64,000 bases of DNA, taken from assembly GCF_900186535.1 (NCBI RefSeq), contig NZ_FYDE01000004.1:620001-684000 (forward strand), in the 5' to 3' direction. The notes under the pieces were generated by a model, which searched no databases, was not told the DNA's origin, and saw only the letters and a program-made list of their open reading frames with translations. This DNA comes from Marasmitruncus massiliensis. GTDB lineage: Bacteria; Bacillota; Clostridia; Oscillospirales; Ruminococcaceae. Every line of letters starts with the position of its first letter. Within the stretch, counting starts at the first letter, position 1. This document shows positions 61,673 through 64,000 of this stretch, in pieces. The translations under genes and the position numbers were made by a program.

Positions 61673-64000
61673 ATGGAAAATCAGGTTTTAAGTATCAGGG
61701 GCATGACCTGTGCAGCTTGTGCCCAGCGCATAGAAAGAACAGTTCGGAAGCTGTCGGGCATCGGCCAGGCGTCTGTAAACCTTGCAAGCGAGAAGCTGTT
61801 TGTGGAATATGATGCGGGCAGCCTTTCGCTGACTGATATCAAACAGGCGGTTACAAAAATCGGCTATGAAGTGGTGGAAAAATCCGAAAATACCCACATT
61901 ACCATTCCGATCGGCGGCATGACCTGCGCGGCCTGCGCGCAGAGGGTCGAGAAGGCAATCCGCAAGCTTGACGGCGTTGCGACTGTTTCGGTAAATTTTG
62001 CGACCGAGAAAGCCACAGTCGAATACCAACCGCAGACGGTGCGGCTTTCCGCTATTAAAGAAGCGATTCAAAAGGCCGGATATCAGGCGTTGGAGGCTTC
62101 CAAATCCGACGCTGCCGACGAGGACCGGGCGCGCAAGGAAAAGGAAATTCGCACGCTGTGGACGAAGTTCATTGTATCAGCCGTGTTTTCACTGCCGCTT
62201 TTATATATCGCCATGGCGCCGATGATTACATTTGTCCGGCTGCCTTTCCCCGAAGGGCTGTCCCCGATGCGGTATCCGCTGATTTACGCGCTGGTTGAGC
62301 TGCTTCTGGTGATCCCGGTGATCGGCGTGGGATACAGGTTCTATGTGGTTGGCTTCAAAGCGCTGCTGCAGCGAAGCCCGAATATGGATTCGCTGATTGC
62401 TGTCGGCACCACGGCGGCCGTCGCATATAGCGTATGGAATGTCTGGAAGATTACAACGGGTGATTTCGGCGCAGCAGAATCTCTTTACTTCGAAACAGCC
62501 GGTGTTATTATTACCCTGATTCTGCTTGGAAAGTCTTTGGAAGCAGTATCCAAAGGCAAAACCAGCGAAGCAATTAAAAAGCTGATGGGGCTTGCGCCTA
62601 AAACAGCAATCATTATCCAGGACGGCATAGAAAAAGAAATTCCGATCGACGAAGTGGAAATCGGCGATGTCATTTTAGTAAAACCCGGCGCGAAAATCCC
62701 GGTGGACGGAACCGTGCTGGAAGGGCACACAGCCATTGACGAATCCATGCTGACCGGCGAGAGTATGCCGGTTGACAAAAAGGCCGGGGACGCGGTATAC
62801 GCTGCTTCTCTGAATACAAACGGTGTCATCCGGTTCCGTGCGGACAAAATCGGCAGCGACACAGCGCTTGCCCAGATCATCAAGCTGGTGGAGGACGCGC
62901 AGGGCTCCAAGGCCCCAATCGCGCAGATGGCGGACATCGTTTCCGGCTACTTTGTACCGATTGTCTGCATCATTGCTGTTCTTGCCGGAGTTGCATGGTA
63001 TTTTGGCACGCGGGATCTGGAATTCGCCTTGACCATCTTTATCTCCGTACTCGTGATCGCCTGCCCCTGTGCGCTTGGCCTGGCCACACCGACCGCTATC
63101 ATGGTCGGAACAGGGAAGGGCGCGGAAAACGGAATCCTGATTAAAGGCGGAGAAGCGTTGGAAACCGCACATAAAATCAACACCATTGTTTTTGATAAAA
63201 CCGGTACCATCACAGAGGGGAAACCGACCGTGACGGATGTGCTGACCGCAGAAGGCGTGAAATCTGATGATCTGCTGCAAATCACCGCTTCGGCGGAAAA
63301 AGGTTCCGAGCATCCTTTGGGTCAGGCGATTGTGCTTGGCGCACAGGAAAAAGGACTTGCATTCCTGTCGGTGGACCATTTTGAGGCAATCACCGGACGC
63401 GGTATCGAAGCGCAGATAAACGGAGCGGCCGTTCTTGCCGGAAACCGCAAGCTGATGGATGAGCGGGGCATTTCCCTCTCAGGGCTGGAACAGGCAAGCG
63501 ACAGCCTGGCCGAAGAGGGCAAAACCCCTATGTATGTGGCGCTGGACGGCAAGCTGGCGGGAATCATCGCGGTTGCCGACGTCGTAAAGAAATCCAGCCG
63601 TGCCGCCATTGAAAGCCTGCATAAAATGGGCGTTCAGGTTGCGATGATCACAGGCGACAACCAAAAGACTGCCGCTGCCATCGCGAGACAGGTTGGAATC
63701 GACAGGGTGCTTGCCGAAGTTTTGCCGCAGGATAAATCCAACGAGGTCAAAAAGCTGCAAAATGAAGGACATAAGGTTGCCATGGTTGGCGACGGTATCA
63801 ACGACGCGCCCGCGCTGGCACAGGCCGACATTGGGATTGCTATCGGCTCCGGTACGGACGTGGCGATGGAATCGGCTGATATCGTGCTGATGCGCAGTGA
63901 TCTGATGGATGTGCCGACCGCCGTGGACCTCAGCAAAAAAACTATCCGCAACATCAAACAGAACCTGTGCTGGGCGTTCGGGTACAATGTGATCGGCATC
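61673..64000 (+). CDS. copA: Copper-translocating P1B-type ATPase CopA, 3' end cut by the window
   Basis: 776 residues visible, open to the last base. Two HMA domains (GMTCAAC with C13/C16 and again C85/C88) are followed by about eight membrane helices. The ion-path motif CPC (C464-P465-C466 in ACPCALGLATP), phosphorylation site DKTGT (D508), SEHPLG and the hinge VGDGINDAP (about 705-713) are all present. The CPC motif and two CxxC domains indicate Cu(I) export. GAGGTG (61659-61664) is the RBS for ATG 61673; no stop occurs before the window end. It is regulated from the operator/promoter region shared with hxlR. Confidence 0.97.
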   Translation, partial: MENQVLSIRGMTCAACAQRIERTVRKLSGIGQASVNLASEKLFVEYDAGSLSLTDIKQAVTKIGYEVVEKSENTHITIPIGGMTCAACAQRVEKAIRKLDGVATVSVNFATEKATVEYQPQTVRLSAIKEAIQKAGYQALEASKSDAADEDRARKEKEIRTLWTKFIVSAVFSLPLLYIAMAPMITFVRLPFPEGLSPMRYPLIYALVELLLVIPVIGVGYRFYVVGFKALLQRSPNMDSLIAVGTTAAVAYSVWNVWKITTGDFGAAESLYFETAGVIITLILLGKSLEAVSKGKTSEAIKKLMGLAPKTAIIIQDGIEKEIPIDEVEIGDVILVKPGAKIPVDGTVLEGHTAIDESMLTGESMPVDKKAGDAVYAASLNTNGVIRFRADKIGSDTALAQIIKLVEDAQGSKAPIAQMADIVSGYFVPIVCIIAVLAGVAWYFGTRDLEFALTIFISVLVIACPCALGLATPTAIMVGTGKGAENGILIKGGEALETAHKINTIVFDKTGTITEGKPTVTDVLTAEGVKSDDLLQITASAEKGSEHPLGQAIVLGAQEKGLAFLSVDHFEAITGRGIEAQINGAAVLAGNRKLMDERGISLSGLEQASDSLAEEGKTPMYVALDGKLAGIIAVADVVKKSSRAAIESLHKMGVQVAMITGDNQKTAAAIARQVGIDRVLAEVLPQDKSNEVKKLQNEGHKVAMVGDGINDAPALAQADIGIAIGSGTDVAMESADIVLMRSDLMDVPTAVDLSKKTIRNIKQNLCWAFGYNVIGI

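Overview
The window reads as one contiguous, gene-dense stretch of a Clostridia chromosome. The genes present are a fused ispH-rpsA gene, spoIIGA/sigE/sigG, a SpoVB-type flippase, a PRC-barrel YmxH protein, a Gram-positive PolC, HemZ, cdaA-cdaR and a BclB-type collagen-like spore-surface protein. Together they point to an anaerobic, endospore-forming member of the Oscillospirales (Ruminococcaceae, Acutalibacteraceae or a relative). That placement is inferred from gene content and gene order; no rRNA gene is present to settle it. No tRNA, rRNA, CRISPR array, insertion sequence or prophage was seen.

Layout. Positions 1-4.1 kb: BaiN-like flavoprotein (cut by the window edge), cmk, plsC and ispH-rpsA in one overlapping operon. 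4.2-11.2 kb: recJ, a bifunctional RelA/SpoT, dtd, a glyoxalase-II-like hydrolase and hemZ. 11.2-17.3 kb: a zinc-ribbon protein, a MATE exporter, mtnN, a spoVB-like flippase, mazG, HU and an RqcP-like S4 protein. 17.6-22.6 kb: the sporulation block, with spoIIGA-sigE on the minus strand, a cysteine-rich small protein and sigG on the plus strand, an NSS-type sodium symporter and ymxH. 22.6-35.3 kb: rpsB-tsf, then pyrH-frr-uppS-cdsA-dxr-rseP-ispG-polC. 35.3-42.9 kb: a complete hisZGDCBHAFIE operon. 43-46 kb: a small RDAC-like protein, ispD-ispF, and a DUF3343 protein with a cysteine desulfurase. 46-52 kb: cdaA-cdaR, a COG2509 flavoprotein, a degenerate patatin-like protein and a THUMP methyltransferase. 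52-58.4 kb: a Ser-rich repeat surface protein, malQ, an ACT-ACT-metallo-beta-lactamase fusion and a collagen-like exosporium-type protein. 58.9-64 kb: an apparent copper/metal module made of a 46-residue CC-motif protein, an HMA-SafE-cupredoxin fusion, a 28-residue membrane peptide, an HxlR regulator and CopA, which runs off the end.

How the genes work together. Cell-envelope supply dominates. Six MEP/undecaprenyl genes (ispH, dxr, ispG, ispD, ispF, uppS) and two phospholipid genes (plsC, cdsA) lie in the window, but dxs and ispE do not. Cyclic-di-AMP synthesis, (p)ppGpp metabolism, translation factors and replication are interleaved with them. Two blocks look accessory or adaptive: the repeat-rich surface genes at 52-58 kb and the copper module after an AT-rich spacer near 58.6 kb.

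The most interesting signals are these: a spoIIG-type promoter with a 22-bp spacer and a 0A box; two CATACTA forespore-type -10 elements around a Cys-rich gene and sigG; an internal ribosome-binding site that could release free ribosomal protein S1 from the IspH fusion; the palindromic operator of the his operon; very short genes in the copper module (28 and 46 residues); and several unusual domain fusions.
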